DNA from: Piscicola geometra
Taxonomy: Eukaryota; Annelida; Clitellata; Hirudinida; Piscicolidae
Direction of reading: 5' to 3'
NCBI GenBank assembly: GCA_943735955.1
Contig: OX030963.1
Coordinates: forward strand, 6,896,811-6,960,810
DNA: 64,000 nucleotides
The notes under the pieces were generated by a model, which saw nothing but the letters and a program-made list of their open reading frames with translations, was not told the DNA's origin and did not search any database. Below, in pieces: positions 52,007-63,889 of the stretch; the stretch's first letter is position 1, and every line of letters begins with the position of its first letter. Made by a program: the position numbers and the translations under genes.

Positions 52007-55000
52007 CATGGGCGGCGATCCTGGGGGGGTCCTGGGGTCAGGACCCCCCCACTTTTTTTTAGTGGGGGGGTCCTGGGGTCAACAATTTTTTTTCTATATC
52101 TATTTTGATATAAGCATAATCGTCAACCATGGAATAAAATTGTTTAATGCAGTAATAAATTGTGAGTATGTATGGGCAGCGATGCTATTGGGGTCCTGGG
52201 GTCCATCTTAACTCTCAATTTTTCAAATAAAATAATTTATCAACTTATATTTTAATACAAGCATGATCGTCAACCATAGCATAAAACAGAATTTTCTTCA
52301 GTAATATTTTTTGTGTAGGCGTAGTTATGATAGCTGCCTGAAACTAAATTATGATTTGTTTACTCAAATATTCTTTCACCTATTTTTTTTGTATTTGTGG
52401 ATATAAATTAAGATATTATATTTTATAGAAATAATTTTCTGATTTTTCAATTTTCGCAAGCAGACATTCAACGACGCTTTTCAGAAAATATCGGTTCATT
52501 TTTTGCAAGCAGGCAGATTTACACTTTTATAATAAAATCATTCATATTATATTACTTTTTTTGCATGGGTGACGATCTTGGGGAATTCTGAGGTCCACCT
52601 TAATATCGGCCCTTTCAATTTTTTAGATGAATTTCAAAAGGCTTCAAACATATAAAAAAATTATTAAGGAACAAAGCTCTATGAGCTGTCTCAAATAAGC
52701 ACAATTAAAAAAGAAAAAAATATTAAAATATTAATTCGATAATTGCGAATCGCGAAGCAAAAAAAGACGCTACCACAATATTCATCCAATATAATACATG
52801 TATTGTACATAGATGATTTATCCTATCTTGGGACTTTCAAGCTAAGCTGATTGCTAATAATAGTTTAGAGCATGAACTGCTTTCTAAATCTAAAAATAGA
52901 ACAAACTACTTTCAAAGATTAAAACATTTTATTAAAGTAGGGATGCTTTTCCGAAAAGACCGGTTCACTTTTTGCAAGCAGACGGATTTGAATTGTTTCT
53001 AAAATTTCGTTTATACTGTTTTATCTGTTTTATCATGGATAAATATCTTACTAAAACTAAAAAAAGATGTTTATGCACTGATTCCTTTGAACTCGAACAC
53101 GAGGTTACACTTTCAGTTCATCAGTTTTCAAGCTTTGTAAGTAAGAAATAACTATAAAAAACTTTTTTTAAATTTTTTTAATATTTACTAATGTTTGAAT
53201 ACAGGGTAAATCAGAAACATCTAATTATCAAAGTAGCAGAAGTACTTCAGAAAAAGTTGAATGTTCAACTACAGCAGTCAACACAGTCATCTACAAGTAT
53301 TTAAGAAAATTTTGTTTTTGATGCTCCTAATCAGCCATTATCTGTAATGCATCTTTTCAAACAAGAAATACTTGTTGGAAAGAGAAAGAAAATTCTCACA
53401 TTCCAATCGGCATGGTTTAAGCGCTTTCATTGGCTCCATGTAACCGAGATAAACAAAATTTTATGCTTCCATTGTTCAAAAGCTAAAAGCCTGTCTTTAT
53501 TATCATTAACCACACAAAATGAAGACGCCTTCATAGACAATGGTTTTGTTAACTGGAAAAAAGCAATTGAAAAATTTGAAAAACATGAAAAATCAGCATG
53601 CCACTCTCACGCTGCATTCCAACTTCAACAATTGAAGAAACCGTCTATTTGTGCACAGCTTTCCAAGCAAAAGCTCACTGAGCAAGCAGGTAATCGTAGT
53701 TGTCTTTTGCAGCTTTTTTCCGTTATACGCTTTCTTGCACGCCAGGCTTTACCATTTCGAGGGCATATTGAAAAGAATGACAATTATAATCAATTACTGG
53801 CTTTGCTAGCTGAAAGACATAATAAACTAAAGTTTTGGTTAAATCAAACTACAAGTTTCATATCGCATGACTGCCAAAATGAAATGCTGATGCTTTTAGC
53901 TCATTTTATCGTTAAAAACATAGTGTGCACTGTTAATGCCGAATCATGCCAGTTTGGTGTTGTGGTTGACGGCACACAAGACTGCAATGGGTTAGAGCAG
54001 GAATCGATATGCATTCGTTTTGTTGATGAAGCTCTCAATGTTAATGAACAGTTTATTGGTTTATTCAGCCCACCAGACACGACCGGAAAAACATTATCTG
54101 TTATAGTAAAAGATGTTTTGATCAGAATTATGCTACCTATAGAAAACCTCAGAGCACAGACTTATGACGGCGCTGCTAACATGAGCGGCCGATACAATGG
54201 TTGTCAGGCTATTATCAGCAGTGAGCATCCGCTTGCATTGTTTTTCCACTGTTCTGCACACTGTGCAAATTTTACTGCCTAGCATACAGCTGCCGCAAAT
54301 CCCTTTGTGAGCAATTCACTTCAGTTTGTCCAAGAGTTAGGTGCCTTGTACAATCGTTCAGGGAAGTTCAAGAAGCAATTTAGTGATGCTTTAGTGTCTC
54401 TTATAATTGACTTGCCTGATGAGCCACTGAATAAAAAGTATAGTATAAAACTTCTTTGTCCTACAAGATGGCTGACCAGAGTATCTGCAGTGTCTTCTGT
54501 GTTTGAACATTATGAAATAATACTTGTTAGCTTGGAATCATTAGCTTCTAATGGTACTGCTGATGATACAGCTGTAAAGGCTCGAGGTCTTTTTTATCAC
54601 CTTCAACAGGGCACTACTGCGCTGGCCCTCAAGGTAGTTGTTTTAGTGTTTTCACTTCTGGAGCAGTTAAACAGATCGTTGCAATCAGCAAGTGCCACGG
54701 TCAGTGGAATGGTTGCAGCGACTGATTCAGTTGTGCAAGAACTGCATCGCCTACGAGCAGATAAACAGTTTAACGCCATTTTCAGAGATGTCAACAGAAT
54801 GGTTTTGGCATATGATCTCGAGCCGATTGCTGTACCTCGGGTGCGAAAGCCGCCCCAAAAGTGTTGTGGGGTGAGCCCAGCTTATGTAGCAACAACACCC
54901 GAAGAGCATTATCGAGCAGCTTATTACGCTGTTATAGACATTGCAATCATGCAACTCACAGAAAGGTTCAATCGAGATTCTCCTGGTTTGCGTTTATACT

Positions 55001-56799
55001 TGCAGCTGGAGAAAATGTGGCTAACTGGTGAAGTGAACCATGATATTTGCAAGCAGTATCGTGAGTTAAATGCAAATAGTATTTGTTCACAGTTAGCTAT
55101 GTTTAAAGACCAGAATGAATACAGAACTTTATCACAAGTGCAAAAAATAATGTAAGCTATGATCCCGGAAGTCAGACATCTCTTTCCTCAGGTTGAAAGG
55201 TTGATCAGGTTGATGCTTGTTTGTCCAACAACGTCCTGTACTGCAGAAAGATCTTTTAGTGCTTTGCGGCGTCTTAAGACTTGGTTGCGTGCAACTATGA
55301 CACAGCCTCGCTTGAATTCACTGGCCGTTTGTCATGCACATCAGGATATACTTGACAGTATAGATTTAAAAAAGCTAGCAGAAGAATTTGCTAGTCGGTC
55401 AGACATTCGAAGGGGTCTTTTTGGAAATTGGAGTTAGCGAGCTGTGGGGAGAAGATAGGAGAACAGACAGAGAAGGTATTCTATGTTATCTGGATATACA
55501 CAGTGGGCCAAAAAAATTTCCCAATGTATATTTGTTTATAAATTTGCCAAATTTAAATCAATTTGAAATTTTTTAAAACTATTTGACTCAGAAATAAATG
55601 GAAAACAAGATGTTGTAACATTTATTTAGATTCTTTTAATGTGCATTCTTTTCACCTAGTGAAACTAAAACAAGTGTGAAATTTGCGAAAACTGTATTAT
55701 AAAACACAAACATATTTCGATATTTTCACATTTGTTTCAACTTCACAAGGTGAATGTATTACAGATTAAAAGGGTCAAAATAAATTTTTCTTAAATCTTG
55801 TTCCTTATTCATTTCTGAGTCAAACTGTGAAAAAATTGAAAATCGCTTTACATTTGCCAAAGTTATATACAAATATATAGCGGTATGTTTTTTTTGACCC
55901 AGCGTGTATATTTATCTGTCTGTTTGACTGGCTAACCCAATAAAGTGTTTATTTATCGTTAGAGTTTCATTAACAAAAGGAATACAGATTTATGCCTGGT
56001 CTACCTAGTTAGTTATGCTACACATTTATGTTATATTGATATTCTAATTTTTAGTGGCTTGACATTTATATATACTTCTATAATATGATGACTGTAAAAA
56101 CAGATTGTCCGGACATTTAATTATTATTCATTTGTTGTTACATTTGACACTATTGAAAGGAATTTCACTATTTTATTGGAACATAGGCATATGGATACAA
56201 ATCTGCGCACATTTTTTAAATGGTTGTTTTAATGTTATGCAAATTTATTTTTTTAGAAAAAGAACTGATAAATAGATTTTTCAAAATAATAAAAAGATTT
56301 GTGGAAACTTTTTTTTAGTCGTTCATAAAATCATTGAAAAAAAAGTAAATGAATGAAAAAACATAATAATAACATTAATTGAATCTATAACACGCAGTGC
56401 AAAACTTTTTTTTTCTCAAATCGCTAAAAACTTTAAAATAAAGTTAAATTTTTCTTCAAACTCGTGGACCGTGGTTATATTTTTAGAGTGGTGGTTTTGA
56501 TATTAGTAGGGTTGATGGCTAGTTGTAATTGAATTTATATAGATGACCAATAATAAAAGCTATTAAAATCGTTTTTTTCTTCAAATCGCTTAAAGTGGCA
56601 ATATAAAAATATTTTTTATTAAGTATCGAATAATTTTTAATGGTTGGCCATACAAATATTAGTAGTTGATACAAAAATAATTCGCAATACAGCAACCAAT
56701 ACTAAATAGTATCGCTGTCACTGAATTGGCCGATACCAGTTCTTTGATTTTAACCCTGAGGGGGACCCCCCCAAGATTTTCTACAGATCGCCGCCCCTG
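52007..56799 (+). mobile_element. Complete hAT transposon with 8-bp target duplication (copy B)
   Basis: The left end CATGGGCGGCGATCCTGG and right end GATCGCCGCCCCTG are inverted repeats. Identical GTGGTAGT copies flank them (51999-52006 and 56800-56807), the 8-bp duplication typical of hAT insertions. Element length is 4,793 bp. Its first 650 bp contain further end-like copies (near 52176 and 52565) and TTTTTGCAAGCAG direct repeats that may be transposase-binding sites. It encodes a broken ZMYM1-like transposase. The duplication is intact, so insertion is relatively young. Confidence 0.9.
53035..55437 (+). pseudogene. hAT transposase (ZMYM1-like), disabled
   Basis: Exon 1 (53035-53136, MDKYLTKTKKRCLC...) ends at GTAAGT and exon 2 starts after AATACAG near 53206. 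The main frame, 53347-55437, holds a TTF-type zinc finger (SAWFKRFHWLHVTEINKILC then FHCSK, with a downstream C-H-H set), a DUF4371-like catalytic core with VVVDGTQDCNG and TYDGAANMSG, and the C-terminal hAT dimerisation region (CTAERSFSALRRLKTWLRA). It is broken by a frameshift/stop before 53340, TAG at 54280 and TAA at 55153, where copy A has sense codons. Length otherwise is normal for the family. It could not make full-length protein as it stands. Confidence 0.85.
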
Positions 56800-56894
56800 G
56801 TGGTAGTCATAGTGTGGTTGTAGTGGTAGTCTTGTTATGGTGTTAGTGTGGGCTGTAGTGGTACTCTTGTGGTGGTAGTGTGGTTGCTGGGTAG

Positions 56895-57505
56895 CAATCA
56901 CATGGACGAAGCCACTCTGAAGCAGTTATGGCTCGACAAGATGTCCAACCAGATTAAACCAATCCTTGCGTTTTCAATGAACAAGCCACTGGCAGAGCTG
57001 CCGATGCAAGCAGACAGAATGGTGAAGCTACAGCAAATCACCATCACACAAGTTTCATCCCAACCCATGTTAGAGATACATACGCGGCTTCAGCTAATTA
57101 CCACAAGTATGACCACTTCAGCTGCTAACGAAAATCGACCATGAGAGAGAATTCGTTCAAACAGTCGACACAATTCACCTCGTTCCAGAAGCTCGAACAC
57201 CACGTCAGGCATGTGCTTTACCATCAAACGTTTGGGAAACAGGCACGAAAATGCACACCACCATGCACTTTCGCTTATTTAAAAAGCAGGGCCGGACAGT
57301 AAGAGCGACATCTGTCCACGGCCAACAAAACATGAGTCGTCTATTGTTCATAAAAGACGCATTCAACAACCTCAAGTTCCTAATCGACACTGGTGCAGAC
57401 GTAAGCGTCATTCCCCCACCAGCCAATCATTCTCTCACCCCATCATCATTAACCGTTAATGATACACGTCGTTGCTTTATATTATTTGATAATGTCTTGT
57501 ATATA
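56895..57505 (+). pseudogene. Ty3-type retrotransposon gag-protease fragment
   Basis: 56898-57144 encodes a gag-like capsid C-terminal stretch (MDEATLKQLWLDKMSNQIKP, then LAELPMQADRMV). 57251-57505 encodes a retropepsin start (SRLLFIKDA, NLKFLIDTGADVSVIPP) with the aspartic-protease DTGA motif. Separated by a stop, and cut off by the small hAT derivative at 57506. No LTR is recognised. Confidence 0.7.
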
Positions 57506-57874
57506 CATGGGCGGTGATCCTGTGGGGGTTCTGGGTACCGAACCTCCCCCAACATTTTGATAGGAATCCACCTTAATGTGAACCCTCTCACTTTTATCAT
57601 TGATTTTTGAAAAAACTCTTGTTTAGATACGTGCATTATTGTCAACCATGACATAAAACAGAAATTTTATATAGTAATATATTTTAGTTTGTGTAGTTAG
57701 AGCTGTCTAAAACCAAACTATTCTTTGCTTACTTATATATTATTATAAAACAAGTTTAAATTTTTTTTTCAAGTGGGGTAAGGGGGAGTCTGGGCCCCAA
57801 GACCCTCCCAGGATCGTCTATGCTGGGTAGGATCCCCTCCTCCCTCCAAGATTTGAAGCAGATCGCCGTCTTTG
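57506..57874 (+). mobile_element. Non-autonomous hAT derivative (369 bp)
   Basis: Begins CATGGGCGGTGATCC and ends CAGATCGCCGTCTTTG, mutated versions of the 52007 hAT ends. The interior matches the 52180-52370 subterminal region (ATTGTCAACCATGACATAAA). It interrupts the gag-protease fragment. No clear 8-bp duplication (TGTATATA versus GTTTTCTA). Confidence 0.65.
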
Positions 57875-58090
57875 GTTTTCTATAATACTCTTTTTTTAAA
57901 CTTTCTAAATGCTCCCAAAATAAAATTCAAGATTTCTGACTCGGAAGGTTTTCATTAAACTTGAAAGGCGTTTATTGGAAAAAAATGGTTAAATAGTGAA
58001 CTGAATATATCCATGAGCCATAATCTGCGTTAAAATGAAGCACAAGTTTAAATGTTAAACTGAAAATAGGCACGTTGTAAGACATTTTTC

Positions 58091-59104
58091 TTACAAATCA
58101 AGCATCATCATGAACGACTTCAAATATGTTTCATGAGTGCCGTCAAAAGTGAACCAGTGAACTCCAGTTCCTGGTCCTTTTTTGTCACCATTGTACTTGC
58201 CATTAGGATTGCAATGGTGGCAGTCATTGTACCACCAAGCTCCAAAGTAATTTTGAGCACAGTGCTTATTGCTCTTATCGTTGTCTTGGTCTTTGGCGCT
58301 GAAAAACATTCCATTATGAACTACGATCGAGTCCCCTGTATTTTGGGTGTAGTAACTGTTATTTAAAAAATGTTTATTTATTTTAAAATGTCAATTTTTT
58401 AACAATAATTTATTTCATTTACCTGCTGATCCTGTATATCCACTGACATGGAGCTTGTACTTGTTCTCACTTCCTTCAACCTTAAAATTATCATACTTAG
58501 CCCATTTCATCGTTCCATCCCAGCCTTCCATCACGACAAGGAGTTTGCTGCCATTCTTCGTCAATTCGTGAATGACCTTCAAACCTAGTGTTGATCATTC
58601 TCCTCGAGTGAAATAGTGAAATTATAAAGAAAAAAATATTTTTTCAATAATTGAAACTTCAAATTGTGAGTTTCGAACTAAATCAGAAAAAAAGGATTTT
58701 ATTTCAAACAATAAAATTTTAAACCCAGCCAAAAGTTTTCTTCAATGTTTCCAAATCCATCTTCGTATTCTTCAAAGCTTCGGTAGAAGTCTACTGATCC
58801 ACTGACTCTTCTCTGGAAAGTCTGGTAAAAAAGAAAGAAATATTTAAACAGTTTTTTTAGAAATTCAATCAAACTATTTAAAAAGTTCTATTCACTTACA
58901 AATATTTCAAATGTCTACAAATACGAAGCTTTCAACTTCACAGCAAGGTTTTAAATATTTGGCTTACAGTTCACTCACCACCCAGTTTTCGGTTCCCAAA
59001 AAGCTGAACTCGTTTTTTTTCAGTCGGAAAGTTGACATGTTGAAACAGGTTTGATGAGAAAGGGCACAGTGCAGTACCAAAAGCAAAAAGAATGAACGAA
59101 TCAT
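58091..59104 (-). CDS. Secreted fibrinogen-related domain (FReD) protein
   Basis: Four exons: 58979-59104, 58725-58821, 58423-58584 and 58091-58355. A signal peptide (MIRSFFLLLVLHCALSHQ) is followed directly by a FReD lacking the first subdomain cysteines. The domain reads TFQRRVSGSVDFYRSFEEYE, GFGNIEENFWLGL, KLHVSGYTGSAG, HNGMFFSAKDQDNDKSNKHC (DxDND Ca2+-site loop), and YFGAWWYNDCHHCNPNGKY, with a normal GVHWFTF C-terminal block. Total is about 216 residues, the usual size of a lone FReD; relatives are secreted lectins and immune or adhesion factors. The first three junctions are in phase. The last (exon 3 phase 1, AACAG acceptor at 58356) leaves the frame one base short. This may be an indel, an assembly error or a recent pseudogene mutation. 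Confidence 0.82.
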
Positions 59105-59150
59105 ATTGCTCTTGTAGACTTTCTACTGAGGCATCCGTTTGCTGTCTGGT

Positions 59151-59157
59151 ATTTATA
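59151..59157 (-). promoter_or_regulatory. TATA box of the FReD gene
   Basis: TATAAAT on the minus strand, 47 bp upstream of the start codon, the same short-UTR arrangement as the small secreted-protein gene. Confidence 0.6.
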
Positions 59158-59597
59158 GAGAACATCAGCTTTCAAACGCGGGTATCTCATGTGAATCGAC
59201 TCGGGTTAACTAGAAAAGCATTAAGCGTTCTTAAAAAATCTATTGAAATAATAGTGAAAAAATGTGATAAGATAAGAAAAATTAAAACACGTTTTTTTAG
59301 TATAAATATAAACCAATATTATTATTATATATTATTCTAGTTTGTCACTAAACCTTGAAACACCATGCACAAGGCGCATTTTCTATCTTTAAAATGTATT
59401 TTTAAAAGATGGTGCGTCTCATAAATAGAGTTTAGCTTGAGATCTCAGACGTTACCAGGCACTAAGGCTTTTAAGAAAAACTGCTTAAATGAAAAAAAAA
59501 ACAGAAAAACGAAAAAGCTTTTAATTACTGTATTAAAGAAATAAATTAGTATTGCATCAAAGACTTGTACTTAGTTCACATCAGGCTGAATGAATAC

Positions 59598-59788
59598 TTT
59601 ATGTTATTTAGTCTTTGCAAGTTCACGGCGATCGAACTGCGGCTTGAAACTTACATTTTGGCGAGACTTCAGTGAAGATGTGACGCTCAAACAAGTTAAG
59701 TCTCTTGTGACTCACACGGTTGAAACAAGTTCTTTGCACTCAGAAAATAGAAAAAAAGCTGCTGATTTAGTTGACATCCTAATTTGAA
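59598..59788 (+). CDS. Possible terminal exon, unknown
   Basis: After an acceptor-like TTATTTAG the sequence stays open (FASSRRSNCGLKLTFWRDFS, KQVKSLVTHTV, KKAADLVDILI) to TGA. Composition looks protein-like. No upstream partner exon is identified and no family is recognised. Confidence 0.25.
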
Positions 59789-60117
59789 CAAAAATACAGC
59801 TTTCTTATGTTGCAAAATTATGAGTTTTAAAAAAATAATAACTAGTTTGCATTCTCAGAAAATTTTTCTAGTTTTTATTTTATACATTTTTATAGCAATG
59901 TTGTGCAAACGCATTGCGTGGAGCTTGTTCCACGGAAAGAGCTTGGAGGGCATGCTGGAGTGGCTCAGTATTGTCTCCTTGGAACGCGGAACTGGAGCTT
60001 GATGTTGTTTTCAATGGAACTGGAACTATTTTCGTGCTCCGCAATTTCATTCTGATTGTTAAAAAAATTTAATGTAAACGGTTTTACTTTTGTAATCATT
60101 CATTTTTTCGATAAAAT

Positions 60118-60320
60118 TCAACTTGATTGCTTATGTTCACAAATAAATAGGTGCACGAGGGCAAAGTGATTGCTGCCTATCAGAGGTAGGACTGGAACAT
60201 TTTCAATCCAAGTCACAATTTTTTCCTGATTTTTCTCGTTTTCACTGATCATCAGAATTTTGGTTTCAGGTCCCGTTCCGTTTTGCCAGACAAACAGACC
60301 AAGCTGGGAAAGGTGTTCTG
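60118..60320 (-). CDS. Possible terminal exon, unknown
   Basis: A good acceptor (TCTCATTTGCAG) precedes 67 codons: HLSQLGLFVWQNGTGPETKI, EKIVTWIENVPVLPLIG, NHFALVHLFICEH, ending TGA at 60118. The hydrophobic pattern suggests a folded domain. No matching upstream exon seen and no family assigned. Confidence 0.3.
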
Positions 60321-60334
60321 CAAATGAGAACAAT

Positions 60335-60990
60335 AGAGAATATAAATAAAAAGAGTGTTCTAAAAAGATGGAAGAAATGTTTTGAAGAATTTATGAATGA
60401 AGAGAAGGAAAGCGAGAGAAGGTTGAAGAGGTGAAGTTGTGTTGAATGAGAAGTGAACGAGTTTACTAATGAATAAGTCAGGATAAAAATGAAAAAATTG
60501 AAAACAACAAGTTATTAATTTTATATTATTGAATTATGTTTTTCATTACAACTGTATTTGTATGTGAACCAAATAAAATAAAATATATTAAATAAAAGCA
60601 ATTTCAAAAATTATTTCTACTTCATACGCACAATCCCTCCTTAATCGATGTTTCCCTTCTCGTGTTAATCGTTCTTTCCTTTTCTAAGCTCATGTGACTG
60701 TAAAGTTAATTTATTTTCTGAGTAAAATTACGCTGAGATAAATTATCTTAAATAAACGCAAAAAAAGTGTTAAATAATAAGAAAACAAGACTATTTCCAT
60801 TGCAGAATGTACCGTGAAACCAATACGCTTTTACCCTCCAATTAATGAAATAAGCAGCACCATCTGTCAGATAGAATTCCAATTAGGAAGGATATAGAAA
60901 ATCAAAACTACCTGAGTGTCTCGTAATCTTATTCAGAATTTTTTCTTTTTGAAAGTTATTATCTAACTGTTTTCAATGATGTTGTTGGCA
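60335..60990. other. AT-rich intergenic sequence
   Basis: No gene or repeat recognised. Confidence 0.4.
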
Positions 60991-60991
60991 T

Positions 60992-62160
60992 TCATCCATC
61001 TCGTGAGATGATGATAGCGCTCTGATGTGTTCTTAGGCGGCAGCTTCTAGAGTGGCTCAGCAGACCGATCCTGGATCGACAGTCTCTGCTGCAGTGGCTG
61101 CAGGTGAAGTCGGATGGAGTATCGAGAGCCTGATTCTGCTGCCTCATTTTTCTTCTTTGCCTTCGGGATTCCAGATGTTGCCTGCGTTCTTCCTCGCCCT
61201 TCTTGATGCCTTTGTGGACAGTCTGGTGCCAGCCCCTCCGGTCATCGGCTAGCTCTTCCCATCTACCAGGGTCGATACCCGTAAGTTTGAGATCGCGTTT
61301 GCAGACGTCTTTGAAGCGTAGTTGCCAACGACCAACTGGACGATGTCCTGTAGCCAGCTCGCCATAGAGGATGTCCTTGGGTATGCGACCTTCTTTCATT
61401 CGACGCACTCGACCCAGCCAGCGTAGACGTCTTTGGCATAGAAGGAGCTGTATGCTGAGTGAGTTGGTTTGACTGAGTACGGCTGTGTTGATGACTTTGT
61501 CTTTTGCCAAGGATACGTCGGAGACAGCGAAGATGAAAGCTTTCGAGACGATCTTCTTGCCTGGCATAGGTGGTCCAGGTTTCGTTGCCATACAACAGAG
61601 TGCTGAGAACGCATGCTTGGTACACTTTGAGCTTGGTGTTTCGTGTCAGTTGGCTGTTAGTCCATACACGTTTGCTCAATCTGGCCATGACGCTGGCTGC
61701 TTTGGCGAGCCTCTTGTCAATCTCGATTTCGAGGGATAGGCTGCTAGTAATGACGGAGCCCAAGTATGTGAACTTGTCAGTGGCTTCCAGCACCTGATTG
61801 TCGATTGTGATTGAGGGTAGAACAGGGATGTTTTGACCCATGAAGCTGGTTTTCTTGATACTGATGGTCAGACCAAATTCCCTGCAAGCCTGAGCAAAGC
61901 GATTCATCAGCTGCTGAAGGTTTTCCTCCGTGTGTGACACCAAGGGCACATCATCAGAGAACAGCATGTCTCTGATGAGGACAGTGCGAATTTTTGTCTA
62001 TGCTCTTAGGTGTGCCATGTTCAGCAGTTTCCCGTCACTTCTGGTGTGTAAATGAACACCTTCGGCAGACTCTTTAAATGCAAAGTTCAACAGCATCGAG
62101 AAGAAGATGCCGAATAATGTAGGCGCTAGCACACAATCCTGTTTGACCCCACTTTGTTTT
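60992..62160 (-). mobile_element. LINE reverse-transcriptase 3' fragment with zinc-finger tail
   Basis: The minus strand reads, in order: a palm motif (GVKQDCVLAPTLFGIFFSML); the catalytic F-DD (MLFSDDVPLV, then LMNRFAQACREFGL and SIKKT); thumb (FTYLGSVITSS, KVYQACVLSTLLYGNETW, LESFHLRCLRRILG); LRWLGRVRRM and LYGELATGHRPVGR; and a C-terminal CSHCSRDCRSRIGLLSHSRS finger. This is the layout of a common animal non-LTR element. Frame changes near 61560 and 61980, with 5' truncation at about 62160, make it inactive. Confidence 0.85.
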
Positions 62161-62164
62161 CAAT

Positions 62165-63540
62165 AATCTTAGATTTTATGAAATTTGTCAAAAATACTTC
62201 TTACAAATGAAAGGTTTTAATTAAATTTTTCCATGTTTAAATTCATACATACGTTTTATTTAAATGTAGATTAAACCACTAAAAATATTTAAAAAGAGTT
62301 AAGAAGATTTAAATCCTTCGATGAAATCATGAAGTTCTCGAATGCTTTAGTCATAGAACTTATGAAAAACAGCTGAAAAACTCAAACGTTCTTTTGTTAG
62401 CCATCTTGGTAGCCGCTTTTACCAGCTGATAAATTAGTAAAATAAACGGTTTTAAGTAGAATATTATGACATTTAAATGATAATTAATTAGTATCAATTG
62501 AAATGGTTGTTTACTGTTAGTGGTTTTTTGGTCCGTTGAAGGATGGCTGCAGCAAACCAGGTGCAAGTTGTAGCCTGCAACAACAAAGGGGATACCAGCC
62601 ACAACAACAACAACAACAAGTTTCAGTCCTGGCAAGTCTCTACACCGAGAAGATAAAAAAATTAAGATGATGATGTTTTTTGAGAAGAATAATTGTCTTT
62701 TTTATATAGCGTCCAGGAATGCAACTGAAGCGCTTTGATGATGGTTTTGTGGTGATGATGATGCTGTAGTAGGAATGAGGGTGCTGTGATGATGAAAGAG
62801 GTGCAGTATTGGTAATGATATTGATGTTGTGACAATGATGCTCATGGTGATGTGGGCGAGGTTGGATTTGAAGGGTTATTAAACTAATTATGAAGGTTTT
62901 TTGTTAAAGTTTACAATATCATATTACAATGAAAGTTTTCCCAAAAAGCATAAGGAGCCTGCTAACAGCCTCTTTTGCCGAATCTCATGACTTGGCATAC
63001 TTCTTGCCTGGGTTAGCTACTCTTTAAATCTAATTAGCACAACCCATTGCTTAATAATCCAAAATGTTTGCAGCGATGTGTGATGTAGATGTCTGGAACA
63101 GGGATAATGGTTTTTAACCATATTTCCAAAATTTTATCGTCGCAAATCGGCTTTTGTGAGACTTGGACTAAAATTAAAACTGAACAATTGAATATAATAA
63201 GTTATACTAACACTTGTATTGAAAAGATCCTATAACTTTTAAAAGTTAACTACGTATCCACTGTCAACAAACAATTTCCTGTAAACACCAATACCATCAC
63301 ACCAAGGATCTCAACTTCTTAAAAAATAAAATCTATTAACAGAATAAAGTTTGAAAATTAAAAACATCAAACTTAGGCTATGTGTTGAATCTCCAAAGAT
63401 CTGAACAGCCAAGTATTATTAACTTCCATATTTCTTGGTCTTGAGGGAACACAAATCAGTTGAGCTCAAGAAAGCTCCAACATACTTGCAAACGTTCAGG
63501 GTAGCAGTGCGGGGAACTGTAAAAGAGTCTCAAGTGTGTG
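62165..63540. other. AT-rich intergenic sequence
   Basis: No gene recognised. It contains a short (CAA)n at 62600-62620 and ATG/GAT-rich sequence at 62740-62840. Confidence 0.4.
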
Positions 63541-63572
63541 CCGTGTGACGTTTCCGCTGGTTTCAAGCTGCA

Positions 63573-63771
63573 GTGAAGGCAGTGCTGAAGTGCTCGAGCC
63601 ATTACATTGACAGCTTGTTTGAGAGAAAGTTTGTGTTGCAGACATGTACTGGAGCCGGGACTTTGGCAGCTACGAAGAGTTCTTCGAAGCAGAATTCAAC
63701 GAGATGCGAAAGAAGAAAGTTCCAGGAGTTGATAAGGTTCTTGATGGAAAAGGGGGAAGAGTTGAAATGAG
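63573..63771 (+). CDS. Possible coding exon(s), unknown
   Basis: Two overlapping frames compete. One is open from 63573 (AVLKCSSHYIDSLFERKF). The other, starting after TTGTGTTGCAG at 63642, reads DMYWSRDFGSYEEFFEAEFN then EMRKKKVPGVDK and has the more protein-like composition. Their relation is unclear and no family is assigned. Confidence 0.25.
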
Positions 63772-63889
63772 GTAGGGAAGAAAGAGGTGACATGTGGTTT
63801 TGGTTTACAATGACGTGTGATTCAAGGGTTTGTAAATTGATGAACGAAAGCAAGGTGTGAGCAGGTTGAAGTAAAAAATATATGTAAAT

